Source: Mastigias papua (Eukaryota > Cnidaria > Scyphozoa > Rhizostomeae > Mastigiidae). Taken from it: a DNA stretch of 64,000 nucleotides. Below are positions 1 through 45,634 of this stretch, piece after piece. Under the pieces are notes generated by a model. The model was not told where the DNA came from, searched no databases, and saw only the letters and a program-made list of their open reading frames with translations. How positions within the stretch are numbered: the first letter of the stretch is position 1; each line of letters starts with the position of its first letter. The DNA lies in the NCBI GenBank assembly GCA_964019165.1, contig OZ025267.1, positions 4,821,269-4,885,268 of the forward strand. Direction: 5' to 3'. Both the position numbers and the translations under genes were made by a program.

Positions 1-34
1 TGACATGAACGTAGGTATACTATTTTTTATATAG

Positions 35-10060
<10,026 letters not shown>

Positions 10061-10095
10061 ATAACATTTGAACTTTATTGTAAAAGCACACCCAC

Positions 10096-10270
10096 CAAGA
10101 GAGGGGCAGGAACAGATTTTCTCGGGCTTTGAGCCTAAAAAGGGCCCCTAACAGCTATAAAATGATTCTTTTGACGACTTTTCAAGAGAGGGGCAGGAAC
10201 AGATTTTCTCGGGCTTTGAGCCTAAAAAGGGCCCCTAACAGCTATAAAATGATTCTTTTTGACGACTTTT
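10096..10270. repeat. 87/88-bp tandem duplication just after ABCC copy 1
   Basis: The block 10096-10182 is repeated at once as 10183-10270, differing only by one extra T in a T run. It starts 36 bp after the stop codon, so it is probably in the 3' UTR or just beyond it. No AATAAA was seen in it; TATAAAATG occurs in each unit. Confidence 0.95.
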
Positions 10271-11949
10271 AAGTCCATAATGACTTCATTAGGATTCCTG
10301 TTCTTTTGTCCTTTGCCTCGGACCCTTAGCAAGCTCTCGATGGGTCTTAATATAAGCTCTGGATTTCTATATTGGGTGTTGAAGACTTGATGGTTGGCTT
10401 GCACGAAGATGAGAATTAACTTGAGGAGAGGATTATGGGAGATAAATTTTTGGGGGGAGGGGTATCAAATCTTATAAACTCATCGGTTATTTTCGTTCGA
10501 TACTCGTCTGAATATGAAGTGTCGGATAATTACAGAAAGGTGAACCTGAGTACACAACAAGGAATGGATGAATTCACGTTATAGGAGGAATGATGCGTTC
10601 AATACGCCACATTGTTTGGCTGATTGACACTTACTCTGTCCTAGTTAGCTGAAGAGTCCAAGGGAGAAAGCGAACTCTTTCTATCTACATATAGCCGGGT
10701 TTGAGTCCTTATCTAGACGGTCCCCAAAATGCTTATATTAAAAAGTGATCTTGCTTGTAGTACCAACAGACTAGATCTATCAAGACTTCAGGCATCCATA
10801 CAGCATCTTTCTATGCCATCACACTATTTCCACCAGATTGAAGAAGTCATCAATATAGAATGCGAAATTCCATCACCGGATAGACAAATAGTTCCAGTTA
10901 ACGTTTTTATGTGTGTGTTAGGGATTGCCTTTCATTTCAGAAGTGTGTTTCTTTGTTTTTTTTTCGATAATTATCAGCTATCATAAATATTTACCTATTG
11001 TCTTACAAGTTTTCTATTTAGCACTTTGTGATTTGGTGGTGTTCATTCTACCAGGAAACCAGGGGAAAATTTTGTTCTAGATCAATGTGTAGATTTGTTT
11101 ACACTGAGTAACTAACATATGCTATACTTTCATTTTCGATTTTGATTGTGCCCCTAGCAGTAAGAAAGAGCTCACAGTGATCTTGTTCCCACTATGAGAG
11201 AAACTTACGGCCGACAAGCCTTTAAACAGTAACTTTACTACATACGTTTGACATTCACTGAAAGCACTGGGTTGCCTTCTTATATGATATTATAGCATCC
11301 AATTTAGTTCTGTTGGTAAATATACTCAGTTGTAAACTACTGTATAAGTTGAGATTGCATATGTCTATAGTACTCATACCATTGATGTTCAGGGCAGGGA
11401 TTTCTAAGAAGTGACCAATGAAATATTTCAGAGCAATGATAAACCAAGGTGAAGTTAGCATCCCAGGGGAAGAAAGGAGACAGTATATGTCGCATGGTAT
11501 AAAGTTAGTGGAGATTTTAGGAGCATAATGAATGAAAAAATGAAAAATATCTACAAACGTGTTCAGATAGCATATTCTTTTAAAATAAAGCAACAGAATT
11601 TTGCACCAAAGTCTGCTTCACTCATTCTATGTAAATAAGACATCTATTCGTTTTTAATTAATTGATATGTTTATAACTTGTATGTATTTAGATAGAGGGC
11701 TCCTTGAAAATCAGCTTTAAGGCTGAAGGTATTCATGCATAGATATCTGAAATGAAGTGAAATAGATAAGTCGAGGCCTAGGCTTACTAACTATCCCAGC
11801 AGAAAGTGCTAACGAGTGAGAAGCCCACTAACTGCGGAGCAGAAAGTGCTAGCGAGTGAGGAGCACGAAAAGTAGCGTACTAAGTTCAGAAATAAGGAAC
11901 GTACAACTTATGAATTTATTGGAATTAATATCTTTTCTTATGATACATC

Positions 11950-12420
11950 CCAATGGATCGTAGGATAAGGACGACGATAAAAAGAATCATGGTTCCATTA
12001 CTGACATTTCCAATTAAGACATTCCAAATTATTAAGACATTTCCATAAGACACGTCCAGACGTTTCGGACCCTAATTCCAGGGATCCATCATCAGTGTAA
12101 TTAACTACCACGATATCGAAATTTATACGAAAGTAGATGGTAAATAACATAAACATGGGGAACCTAGGGAAAACCAACTACAGGGAAAATCAATGAACCA
12201 AAACAATGGGAAGGGTAGACCATGAAATCCATGGTCAAATTCAAAGTAAATAGATTAGAAATGCGTAAGTTGGATAGAGGACGTTTGGGACTTAAGGGTT
12301 GGAAATGTCTCTAAGGATTAGTAAACTCTTATGAATTAAGAGATCCATGCTGCTATTGGTGCTACTAATAATACTAAAGTACTTTTTTTATCTCATAAAA
12401 TTTAAAAATTCAAACTACTT
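11950..12420 (-). mobile_element. Penelope-like element fragment (family shared with 18930-19890)
   Basis: Read on the - strand, this carries a hammerhead-like core (see 12040-12105) followed by TTATCGTCGTCCTTATCCT. A + strand fragment at 19710-19885 has the same order: hammerhead-like core, then TTCATCGTCGTCCTTGCCCT. The shared layout suggests one retroelement family. No open reading frame remains here. Confidence 0.5.
12040..12105 (-). ncRNA. Hammerhead-ribozyme-like core in Penelope-like remnant
   Basis: On the - strand CTGATGA (12095-12089) and GAAAC (12066-12062) flank a strong stem II: GGA-CCCT pairs with AGGG-TCC around a short loop, with one bulged T. A short stem III (CGTC/GACG) can form. 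The cleavage triplet would then read GTG, which is not an NUH site, and stem I is weak. The motif is probably inactive. Confidence 0.5.
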
Positions 12421-12423
12421 AAT

Positions 12424-12926
12424 GGGCTGTGTGCCGGTCACAGCGGGAAAGGACGTGTTGATCAGCGAGTTCCCACTATAACCAGCACTTACAATTTTGA
12501 AAATTGAACTACTTAATATACTATACCAAAACTAAACACTTAACACTAAACACTTAACATTAAACACTTAACACTAAACACTTAACACTTAATGTTTGTA
12601 TTTACAAAGCCCGCGGATGAGGAGACTCGCCTTAAGGCACAGGGCTATGGACAGGAATCGCTGTCCTTTACAGGGAGCTTCCTCTGGAACACCCTTGATG
12701 ATACTATTAAAAATCAGCCAATACTTACGGCTTTCAAAAAGAGGATCAAAGACTGGGCTGGTGATAAATGCACCTGCAAAATATGCCGCTAATTATTCTT
12801 TCTTTTGTATTAAGTATATTTTTCTCATAGTTGGTGTGAATTAGTATTTTATTATCTACTATTGTAAATACCAACTTTAAATATGTTTTAAATAAAAAGA
12901 AAATGAAAAAATAAGGCACACAGCCC
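12424..12926 (+). mobile_element. LINE (CR1/L2-like) 3' remnant between inverted repeats
   Basis: The frame at 12592-12792 encodes a 66-residue piece with FLWNTLDDTIKNQP and ILTAFKKRIKDW. This matches the C-terminal end typical of CR1/L2/jockey-type reverse-transcriptase proteins (WNSLP...SFKK). An A-rich tail with AATAAA-like runs follows. The segment is framed by the perfect inverted repeat GGGCTGTGTGCC / GGCACACAGCCC, with further imperfect pairing outward. It is a dead fragment. Confidence 0.6.
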
Positions 12927-14025
12927 TAAAGTACTCAGGGGAAACAGGGTGACCAGTGGTAGGCGAATGATTCTAAACTGCAGAAGAATTGTTGTCGATC
13001 TTATAACCTGTTTTGGTAACTCCTATGTGTTCTCTGCAGCGTATGGCTAGGTTACGGACACTTATAACAGTAAACTACAGAAGAGCGTAGGAGTGTAGTC
13101 CTTAAAGAGGAAAAAATGAGATATACCTTTAGGGGTAGAAAAACAACCCGCAATTTATAACCTGGATAACAATGTTTAATAAGTCAAGAGATACGAGATT
13201 TGAGATTTAAGCTACCAGGACCTAGGAAGGGAGCTCATTACAAAGTTGCGCTTCCCTCAAAGACATCCCAATAGGTACAGTTACAGTCGCTTATTTCATA
13301 TGTTCCGAAAAACTATCACTTTGGTAAAACTAATCCAATCTGTGTCTCAAAACTGCATTAAAAAGTGTAGGGAAAGAAATTTGAATGGATAGGAAAAACA
13401 TAAGAGGAGAAGGAAAGCGAAACTAAGATTAATTAAATATGGTGATGAAAGCGAAGTGGGTTTTGAAGTTATGAAAATTTAGGGAGCTGTCAGTATTAAT
13501 GACCGGGGTGGGGACTGAACAGAAATGGTTGGGTAACTGAAAAAAATAAGCTGTGCTAGGTGGGGTAGCAGAATAATTTTTAACACAGGGGTAGTGTTCC
13601 AATATATACCGTTTTTAAGCATAAACGCAGCCTTGTTTTATTGTTTTCCTTCGGTGGGGTAAAGAAAAATTTAGTTAAGCAAATGGTGGGGTAAAATTCT
13701 TTTGAGGGCACACAATACTTTCTCTTCAGTTTCCACCCTGGCTATAAATAATAACTGCTCCCTGGGCTGAAAAAGATAACGCTTAGACAAGTGATGAAGT
13801 TCTTGAAATCGATAACTAGAAAAGTTTAACAAACTAAAGAATACTTGAAGTGAGTAAATAAGTGTTACTATCATTTTCTCAGGTTCTTACGTTTGTGAAT
13901 CGCATAAAATGCGGGCCAAAGTGGCGGTAGATCAAATTGCTGTTATAAGGTCGTTGTAGAGAGGCCGGGATTAAAGGGCCAGTAGGTAGCCATAGAAATA
14001 CTCCTATTTCTATGAGGGTAGCGTA

Positions 14026-14492
14026 CAGTACATCCTCGTTTATCCGAACCTCGATTATCTGAACAGTTCATTGAAATCCCATACACGAGTATATAGCAAC
14101 ATATAGTAAATCAGTCGTGGGTAGTATGCTCCGGTAAGCCCCGTAAGCCACAAAAATGCCACGGAAGCCTTTGATTCGTGCTTTACATTGCTTAGATCTC
14201 AAGAAAATTGACTAGAATTAACACAGCTACATTAATGAATTTACATGAGTTGACAGCCAAAAAGGCGAGAAAGCGTCGGAATGCAACACTATCGATGTTT
14301 AGTCTAAATAAATCATTTTTAGAGATTTTTTTATTATGATTGTATATTAAAGCGCAAGATAATTTACAATAGGATTATTCACCCCCATACTTTTTTCCAT
14401 AGAAAATTGGTATCCTCGTTTATCCAAATGTTTGGGCTGATCCGAAAAAATCTTATCCAGGATTTTATTCCGAGCTGTTCGAATAATCGAGC

Positions 14493-14499
<7 letters not shown>
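14026..14499. mobile_element. Tigger/pogo-like MITE at the 5' end of ABCC copy 2
   Basis: Left end CAGTACATCCTCGTTTATCC and right end (reverse complement) CTGTCATGCTCGATTATTCG form imperfect terminal repeats of about 25 bp. TA flanks both sides (14024-14025 and 14500-14501), as expected for the Tc1/mariner/pogo group. No transposase is left. The right end contains the first in-frame ATG (14493) of the downstream transporter exon. Confidence 0.55.
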
Positions 14500-38754
<24,255 letters not shown>

Positions 38755-38870
38755 GTCGTACTTGGCAATGGGAGGCATTGGCTCTAGCTTTCCATGTAGC
38801 TCACGCAAGATTCGATGCTATTATTACGGGAGAAGAAGGAATGATATGGAGGGAGGAAGAAGTGAAATAA

Positions 38871-38980
38871 TCGGTAGTATAATAAAAGAAAGTTAAACAT
38901 TATTTTGTTTGATATTTTTAAGTTATCGGTAGTATAATAAAAGAAAGTTAAACATTATTTTGTTTGATATTTTTAAGTTA
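38871..38980 (+). terminator. Perfect 55-bp tandem duplication with two AATAAA signals
   Basis: The unit 38871-38925 is repeated exactly as 38926-38980. Each copy contains AATAAA (38881-38886 and 38936-38941), 127 and 182 bp after the stop of ABCC copy 2. These are the likely poly(A) signals of that gene, so the transcript may have two nearly identical ends. Confidence 0.75.
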
Positions 38981-41816
38981 TTAAAGAAACTATTCATAGA
39001 AATACCAAGGAATCCTATTAGTGTACTATTTGAAATGAGCTATTCTTAGATATAGTAATAATGTGATTTATAACAGAAGTAACTTTGTATGGGAGCATTT
39101 TTACATGTAGGGTGTAGTGGTTAAAACGTGAAGTATTGCGATCAAGAAGTAACTTCTTGGTGCAATTCAACTCATAGTTTCCCGTGGGAACCTGCATAGC
39201 AAGCAAAGTAGTATGCGTTGGTAGGGATAGAAAATGCAGTAGATATGAAAATATCGATTTTTGATATTTTGCTGGTCTAGGAAGTGAAAATGAGTTGACA
39301 AGAGGATTGCAGTGGCGTAATCGACATTGGTTGAGGTTAGAGCAATTCCTTATTAAGGCTCGCAACCCTTTGAGGCCCCAAAGGAGCCCCTCAGAAGTTG
39401 TCAAGGGACAGGCGTTTGCACTTATTGATATAAAAAGACATTTAGTAAACCCAAACACTCCCTTCATCTTTTCACAGGGAGTTTATTGCGTCTATTCTCT
39501 CTTAGTAATAAAAGTTCTAATTTATTGTTTTGTCTAGATTTGGGAAGCAGTTTTAAAGCTAGAGAAGGCCTCTAAACAAAATATTCCTAGGGCCCCAAGC
39601 CGTTCTTTTGCGTCACTGAGTTTTTGTAAATGTTTTAGGAAGGAATCAAGACAGTCCTCAGTTTCTACATATTCTCTGAATTTTGCTGGAAATGGCGGGG
39701 TCTTTAGTCCTAAACAGCATTTAATATTTGTCTCAGTGGAATTTTGTCCTCCATGACTGTTTGGGTCATGTTTGTCGTGAAAGGTTTCATATTTATACAA
39801 TTAGGTCTTAGTATTGTCCGCAATTTCATATTTGTGTATTCATAGACGCCTGCTTTTGCTGGAGGAAAGTCGATATATCACATCAAAGTGAAGGTCAGCA
39901 TTTGGTAGAGGTGAAGAGCTATTACCTAGTTACACAAAGCATGAACTGTTCTCCTTGGTAGGCTCTATCTCATAAACTTGCTCTGGCCTTTTTCACTCCA
40001 ACCTACGTCCATAGAAGTCATCTATACAGGATAGTACCTTCCCGCAGAATTACTGTATCCCTTGAAATGAAAACCGATACGTCTATTCAATCATTAGATT
40101 GCGCGTATTTCAAGACTCTTGCATGAAATGCAGCGTCTGTTGAAGGACAGCATTTATTGGAGGATATGAATTTATTAGAGGCAAGACACTTTTCAACTAT
40201 GACATGATAACCTAATTCTTTCGTGTCGGAGGTTGTGTTTGTTTTTCATGGTTTTGGTTCTGTAAAATTATTAGTTGGGTATTATGTGATCTCTCGTTAC
40301 CACCTATTTTCAATAACTGTATTTTGCATATATTGTCTAAAGCGTTTGTTTATTGCCACTTTAGTGGCCTTTGTGGTAAAGAGCTTGTGTCATGTTAAAT
40401 CTAAAGATGATTGATTCAGTGTTCTGGAAAAACTTTAAGAGTGTCGCATTTTGATTGAAAGTTACCTCTGTAGCCAGTGGTGGCACCACGGGGGAACTGG
40501 AGGATATGCCCCCCCCCCCCAGCTCTCTCCAGGACCGATTTCGTAAATCATCCGAATTCGAGAAGAAAAGGTTTGAACAAGTGCGAGATTTCAATAAAAT
40601 TTTATGCCATATTATTGCCTTTTGCCACGGTTGATTTGTGTATTGTATACTTTGAGGCGTGGTCATAAAAAGGCACATTCTAATAAAACCTCTGAGTTTC
40701 TCGTGACTGGTGCCATTGGCGTGCCGAAGAACTCTAGAATGGGAATGTAGCTAAAGAAATCGAAATGTTTGAACAAGGCACCCTATTTACCCCGTCGACA
40801 AGGCGCCATAGTTACGGAAAAGCCACGATCGTTAAAGCAACTTTTTCAATAAATAAAGCAAAGAGCCAATAGATTACCGACACTTCTTTGAAAAGTGGGG
40901 GTGTCGCATCTCCCATATCGCGATCTTGACACGCCTATAGCTGGCACTGCCCCTGTCTGTAGTACAAACTGATGATGAATGTGTTGCCCCTGCTCAAACT
41001 AAGGTGTCCAATAGGCCTAATCTTTAAGGCAGGGGCTCTGATCAAAGGGGCTTCGCACCTCCAAGGAGTGCGAGACATTATTCCACGGATTGCGAGAAGC
41101 CCCCATCTTAATGGCAGGGACTTGGCCTATCTATTACACCCCAGGGCCTAGAGGAAATTATCTTTTCTAGGAGTTGCGAGGTCAGAACGGCATCTTTTTG
41201 GGGGTGCAGGAGCTACATACATGACAACACTCCCGTACTCGTGCACATTACTCGTGCATAACCGACTTTATATAATTCATTAATGTCTCGCCTGACACAC
41301 ATTTTGAAACTGACTTCAAGTTAAGTTAATTGTTAAATGCCACAGGGTTGTTATGTAGTCCCATACTCCCTGTGGCATGTTTGCATTATGTTGTATTGTA
41401 ATTTGATTATGAGCATATAAAAAAAAAACAAAAAAGCACTCCTGCAAAGTATGGGAGAGAAGACCTCCCGCAGTTTTATCTTTGTAATTAAAAGGCCTTG
41501 TTATAACAAATTTCACGGAAACTTAATTACGGAGATTACCGGAGATTGAATAAGGGATGCTATGGGCACAGGAGCGTGCCGAAATTGTGGGTGTAGATGC
41601 TGCCATAAGCCCAAATTTTGCAGAACCACTCGGTAATTTGTCGTCTCGTCAGCATGTGTTTTTTTGACGATATTTTTTGTCAGTTATTATACTACCTTTG
41701 TCACTTTGTTAAATTTTTTGTGCCTTATTGAGTTTCTTTTGCTGTGTTGATTGGTCTCATTAGAATATAGTTTCTTCGCACTAAATAAATGATGGACCCA
41801 ACCACTGTGGATCCTC
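38981..41816. other. Intergenic region with degraded repeats
   Basis: No host exon recognised. TE-like edge phrases occur: cagtggcgtaatcgac near 39309, and a ccagtggtggcaccacgggg...C-run near 40474-40522, both resembling ends of non-autonomous elements. Open frames at 39018-39467 (-), 39534-39800 (-) and 40361-40678 (-) look like repeat-derived noise. Confidence 0.5.
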
Positions 41817-41824
41817 CTACATTG

Positions 41825-42423
41825 CTATCTGCAGTTATCAGACCTCCTAGATATGCACTCATGATGTCTTACCTGAGACTTGCCTCCATAAGAGTATGAA
41901 CCAAAATATGGAAAAAGGGATCTTCTAGCAATCTCCAACTGTCTTTTCAAAAGGGTGTGATCCGCAACCTCATACGAGAATGTTGGCATGTATGGAGTTG
42001 AGGATGGGAACCACATTATGTTCAACTCAACTGGAACAACAGCTACAACAACCTAAATGCTTCCTCTTGTCACCGAATTTGATATCCGTGTTGTTGCTGA
42101 CCATTTGGAGAAGCAAATGAGCGCGTGGAGAGAACCAGAGTAATATCTTTTTATTTGACTTAGACACATTTATATAAAGCAATTAGCAAAATACCTTTCA
42201 TCCAATCAGCAGTAGCTTTATTCTCCAGATGCGGAAACTGTCCGGTTGAAAGTGACAACTTTGGGAGTTGTAGAGATGGTTTAAAAATAGTCCGGCCAAG
42301 TTCTAAGGCTAAAAGACAACTTGTAGCCCGTTTGCCTTTGGGTTCCTTCTTTTTTAACATGTCAATGTCCAGTTTTTTCATTTCCTGCGACTCGTCTGAT
42401 ATTGTGAGCTTTGATTTGTCCAT
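41825..42423 (-). CDS. Small predicted gene of unknown function, head to head with GNPDA
   Basis: Exon 1 runs 42423-42195 (ATG at 42423-42421, donor AAAG|gtattt). Exon 2 runs 42030-41873 (acceptor gttccag) and keeps phase 1, reading through to a TAG at 41827-41825; this gives about 144 aa. Alternatively a strong donor CAG|gtaaga at 41872 joins a tiny last exon 41828-41817 (ATAGCAATGTAG) over a 44-bp intron. The product is Lys/Asp/Glu-rich at the N-terminus and has PSSTPYMPTFSYEVADHTLL and KRQLEIARRSLFPYFGSYSYG near its end. I recognise no family. Non-repetitive composition, in-phase splice sites and the shared 86-bp upstream gap argue that it is real. Confidence 0.45.
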
Positions 42424-42509
42424 TATTCTTTATTTATTTGACATATTGTTCATTTGTTTTGAATCTAGGTGAAGTCCAGAATCCTACAAAGCGCGAAGAA
42501 TAACTTAAT
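42424..42509. promoter_or_regulatory. Putative bidirectional promoter
   Basis: Only 86 bp separate the start codons of the - strand small gene and the + strand deaminase, so both must use this gap or start inside each other. It is AT-rich with no clear TATA box at a usual distance. A tctag|gtgaag splice-like site is present. Confidence 0.4.
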
Positions 42510-45154
42510 ATGAAACTAGTGATTCTAGATGATTATGACCTTGTCAGTGAATGGGCAGCAAAATATGTCCGAAACAGAATCAACAAATTCAAACCGGGTC
42601 CTGGTAGACATTTTGTCCTTGGTCTGCCAACAGGCAAGAAGAACTAAGTTTTGTTGCGTGTTTGAAATGTATTTACCATTTTTGCGTGTTATCTTTTATG
42701 CTGTGTGTTTGGCTATGAGGGACACGTTTGTGTCTTCACTATGAGATAATATTTTTGATAATGCAGCAATAACAAAGTGGTATATAGGCCTGTTTTACAA
42801 AGAGGGTGCACCTGCTATATGCTGTGTTCAGATGCAGTTTCTCTTATGCATTAGCACTTTTAGAAATACTGAGTGAATAAATGAATGATTGCCAACTTGC
42901 AAGTAAGCCCAATATCTTGTTTGGCATCATGGGCCTAGAGTAGTGGGTAGTCAGCTTGAACTGACAGTCTGCAGATAAAGAGCAACCATTTTCCAAGACT
43001 GAGTACCCAAGTAAAGTAAAATGTCATTGCTTAACACCTACTTGCTTCTGTTGCAACATCCTTCATTCTGGATTTGTTAAATTTTATTGAGTTAATCTCA
43101 GATGCTAAGAGTGAAGTCCACATAGCATCTTAGTGTCAATGTAGATTGAGTTTGAATATAAATTTGTAGTGTATAGACCAGCAGTTACCATAGCGCACAT
43201 GCCCCCCCCCCCCAAGAGGTAACATAATGCTTTGAAAATGTTGGTACTCTCTATTTCTTATTCTGATTCATTATTTTAGGCTCAACACCCCTTGGCTTGT
43301 ACCGGAAATTGGTCGAGTACCACAAAGAAGGCCAACTGTCATTCAAATACGTGACAACGTTTAACATGGATGAATACGTTGATCTTCCGAGAGATCACCC
43401 AGAAAGCTACCATTCATTCATGTGGACAAATTTCTTCAAGCATATTGATATAGACCCAAAGAATGCTCATATACTTGATGGTAATGTAGATGATTTGGAT
43501 TTAGAATGTCAAAACTATGAGAAAGCAATCAAGGATGCAGGTGGAGTTAATCTTTTTATTGGAGGTAAATCCTATTGCTGTTTTTTGTCAATAGTCCAGT
43601 TCCTAGATACAAATTGCACCTCTACCTTCAAATGGATTCTGATATAGTCATGTCATGTTATTTTCTTTGTTTTGTCACAGATTTTGTACTATACAAGTTT
43701 GTGGGTGTTTTTCACCTCAAGATTCAAGTCAAGCACATTCTGCTAGTTTTTCATCCCTTAGTGTTTGCTTATCATTTATCATCTCTTGTTTACTTTTTGC
43801 TTGTTAGGTATTGGGCCAGATGGACATATTGCTTTTAATGAACCAGGTTCGTCTCTTGTTTCACGTACTAGAGTTAAGACTCTTGCAAAGGACACCATCA
43901 TTGCAAATGCAAGGTTTTTTGGTGGTGATGTCAACAAAGTGCCACAAATGGCCTTAACTGTTGGTGTTGGGACTGTGCTGGATGCTGAGGAGGTATGTCT
44001 AGGCTTTGATGTACAGAAAGTATGCACAAGTCCTCAGACAGAACTTGAAATGTTAGGTTTATTTCAGAATTGCATAAAGGCACATATTTGCATATACAAC
44101 ATGGCTAATTGGTGACAAAGCTATTTTCCTTAAAAGCAACATAAATGAAAAGAAAGATCTTGCCTATCGTGTGTATGTTTATGTGTCTATCATTTGTATT
44201 TATAGATAAATAGATAAATGAATAGATAGTTAAATATATTTGTATTTAGAAGTACAGCATCTAAACATTACATATGCTTCATTATTTAAAGTGTTTAAAC
44301 TATTAAGATAAATACAACTGAAGCGTCAACTTCTTATACGTAACCACTGGCATTTTCTTCATTACGCATATATAGAGTCTGATATGATTTGACGAACAAG
44401 AACTAGCTAAATGGTTTCAAAATCAAATGTTTCTTGCAGTACACTTCTGATGCTCAAGTTTCAATCTATCTGTGTGTTAGTTTCCATCTCTTCCACCATA
44501 TCATGTTCCCATATATATTTGACATGCTGCTCCATTTCATCATGGCTTGTTCCTTGTCACCAGGAATTCCCAGTTTTCTTTGTTGAAATTTCTGGCATTT
44601 ACTTCTGTATGCTTCTGACATCTACGAACCAATTCAAACAGTCACTTCAGTGATCTCAAACATTTTATTGTTTGGTTTAATCTCTATTATATCAGACTTC
44701 TTGTTATTCATATGCTGCATTTCTATTCTGTTTCTGCCATCCTATTACAAAAGAAATTTGATGTTTGATTATGTTGATGCATTGTTGTATACTCTGCATC
44801 TACTGCCCTGTCGTGTTGTTTTGAGTCATTAACTAATTTATACATACATACATATATATTAGAAATAGACCTTAGAAAAACGAAAATTGATTTCAATTTG
44901 TAAAACATGTTTCGATTGCTTCGACAACCATCTTCAGTTACAAAATAAGCATATTACTTGGTGCAAATGATATAAAGGCAAGTGATTACTCCCTAGGGGT
45001 CTTACAACAAAAACTATTCCATTGAGATAGAATGCATTGGTGCTTAAAATGAGGGTTATAATATATCCTATGATAATACCAATGGGTGCCAAGTGCTTAG
45101 AATGTGGGCTGTAATATGATAACAAAGGGAAATACCTAGGGATATGGGACAATA

Positions 45155-45214
<60 letters not shown>

Positions 45215-45634
45215 ATATATTTATATTTATATATATATATATAAGCTTATGCAATGGAAGCTGCTCATATACAATAATATTATTCAGAATCTCTCCTACT
45301 GCCCTCAGTGTAGCTACTCTTTCCTATGTAGGTCATGATCCTCATAACTGGTGCTCATAAATCATTTGCACTGTACAAGGCCGTTGAGGAAGGTGTCAAT
45401 CATATGTGGACAGTTTCTGCATTTCAGCAGCACCCAAGAACCATTCTGGTTTGTGATGAAGATGCCACTCTTGAGCTGCGTGTGAAAACTGTTAAATATT
45501 TCAAAGGCTTGATGGATGTCCACAATAGGTTGGTTGACCCTTTGGATCAGAATGAAGTTATTGCATCAGGATCTGGTGTTCCACTTTCAAAGCGGAGGAG
45601 AACGATTCAACTAGAGCATAACCAAATGAAGTAG
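42510..45634 (+). CDS. GNPDA1: Glucosamine-6-phosphate deaminase (isomerase), 4 exons
   Basis: Converts glucosamine-6-phosphate to fructose-6-phosphate and ammonia in the cytosol, linking amino-sugar breakdown to glycolysis. Exons: 42510-42633, 43280-43564, 43808-43992, 45332-45634; 298 aa versus about 289 in human GNPDA1. The start MKLVILDDY matches the family start. Visible active-site motifs are FNMDEYV (catalytic Asp), [14 protein letters not shown] (Asp, His, Glu triad), SRTRVKTL and [12 protein letters not shown]. Similarity is strong up to KYFKGLM; the C-terminal 30 or so residues are lineage-specific. The first intron begins with GC (AACAG|gcaaga), a GC-AG intron; the other introns are GT-AG. 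The invertebrate gene may be co-orthologous to GNPDA1 and GNPDA2, so the symbol marks the family. Confidence 0.96.
44840..44960 (-). mobile_element. Penelope-like 3' fragment with degenerate hammerhead core
   Basis: On the - strand CTGAAGA (44937-44931) and GAAAC (44913-44909) surround GGUUG-UCGAAG-CAAUC, which forms a clean 5-bp hairpin. The core differs from the hammerhead CTGATGA by one base. A short A/T-rich tail and a microsatellite follow, as at element 3' ends. It lies in the third intron of the deaminase. Confidence 0.45.
45160..45242. repeat. (TA)n microsatellite
   Basis: TA run interrupted by TTTATATT units, 90 bp upstream of the last exon of the deaminase gene. Confidence 0.95.

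Larger units (their letters stand above)
10271..14025. other. Intergenic region between the two ABCC copies
   Basis: No convincing host exon was seen. Contents listed separately are a LINE 3' remnant, a Penelope-like fragment on the - strand and short tandem repeats. A 23-bp unit (gcagaaagtgctaacgagtg...) occurs twice near 11801-11865. The 14-bp unit taaacacttaacac is repeated four times at about 12533-12590. Open frames at 10729-10986, 11255-11593 (-) and 13671-13874 (-) lack recognisable features. Confidence 0.6.

Noticed and set aside
39018..39467. 149-codon - strand frame
   Set aside because: Lacks motifs, overlaps a repeat-like edge and has no splice or codon-use support.
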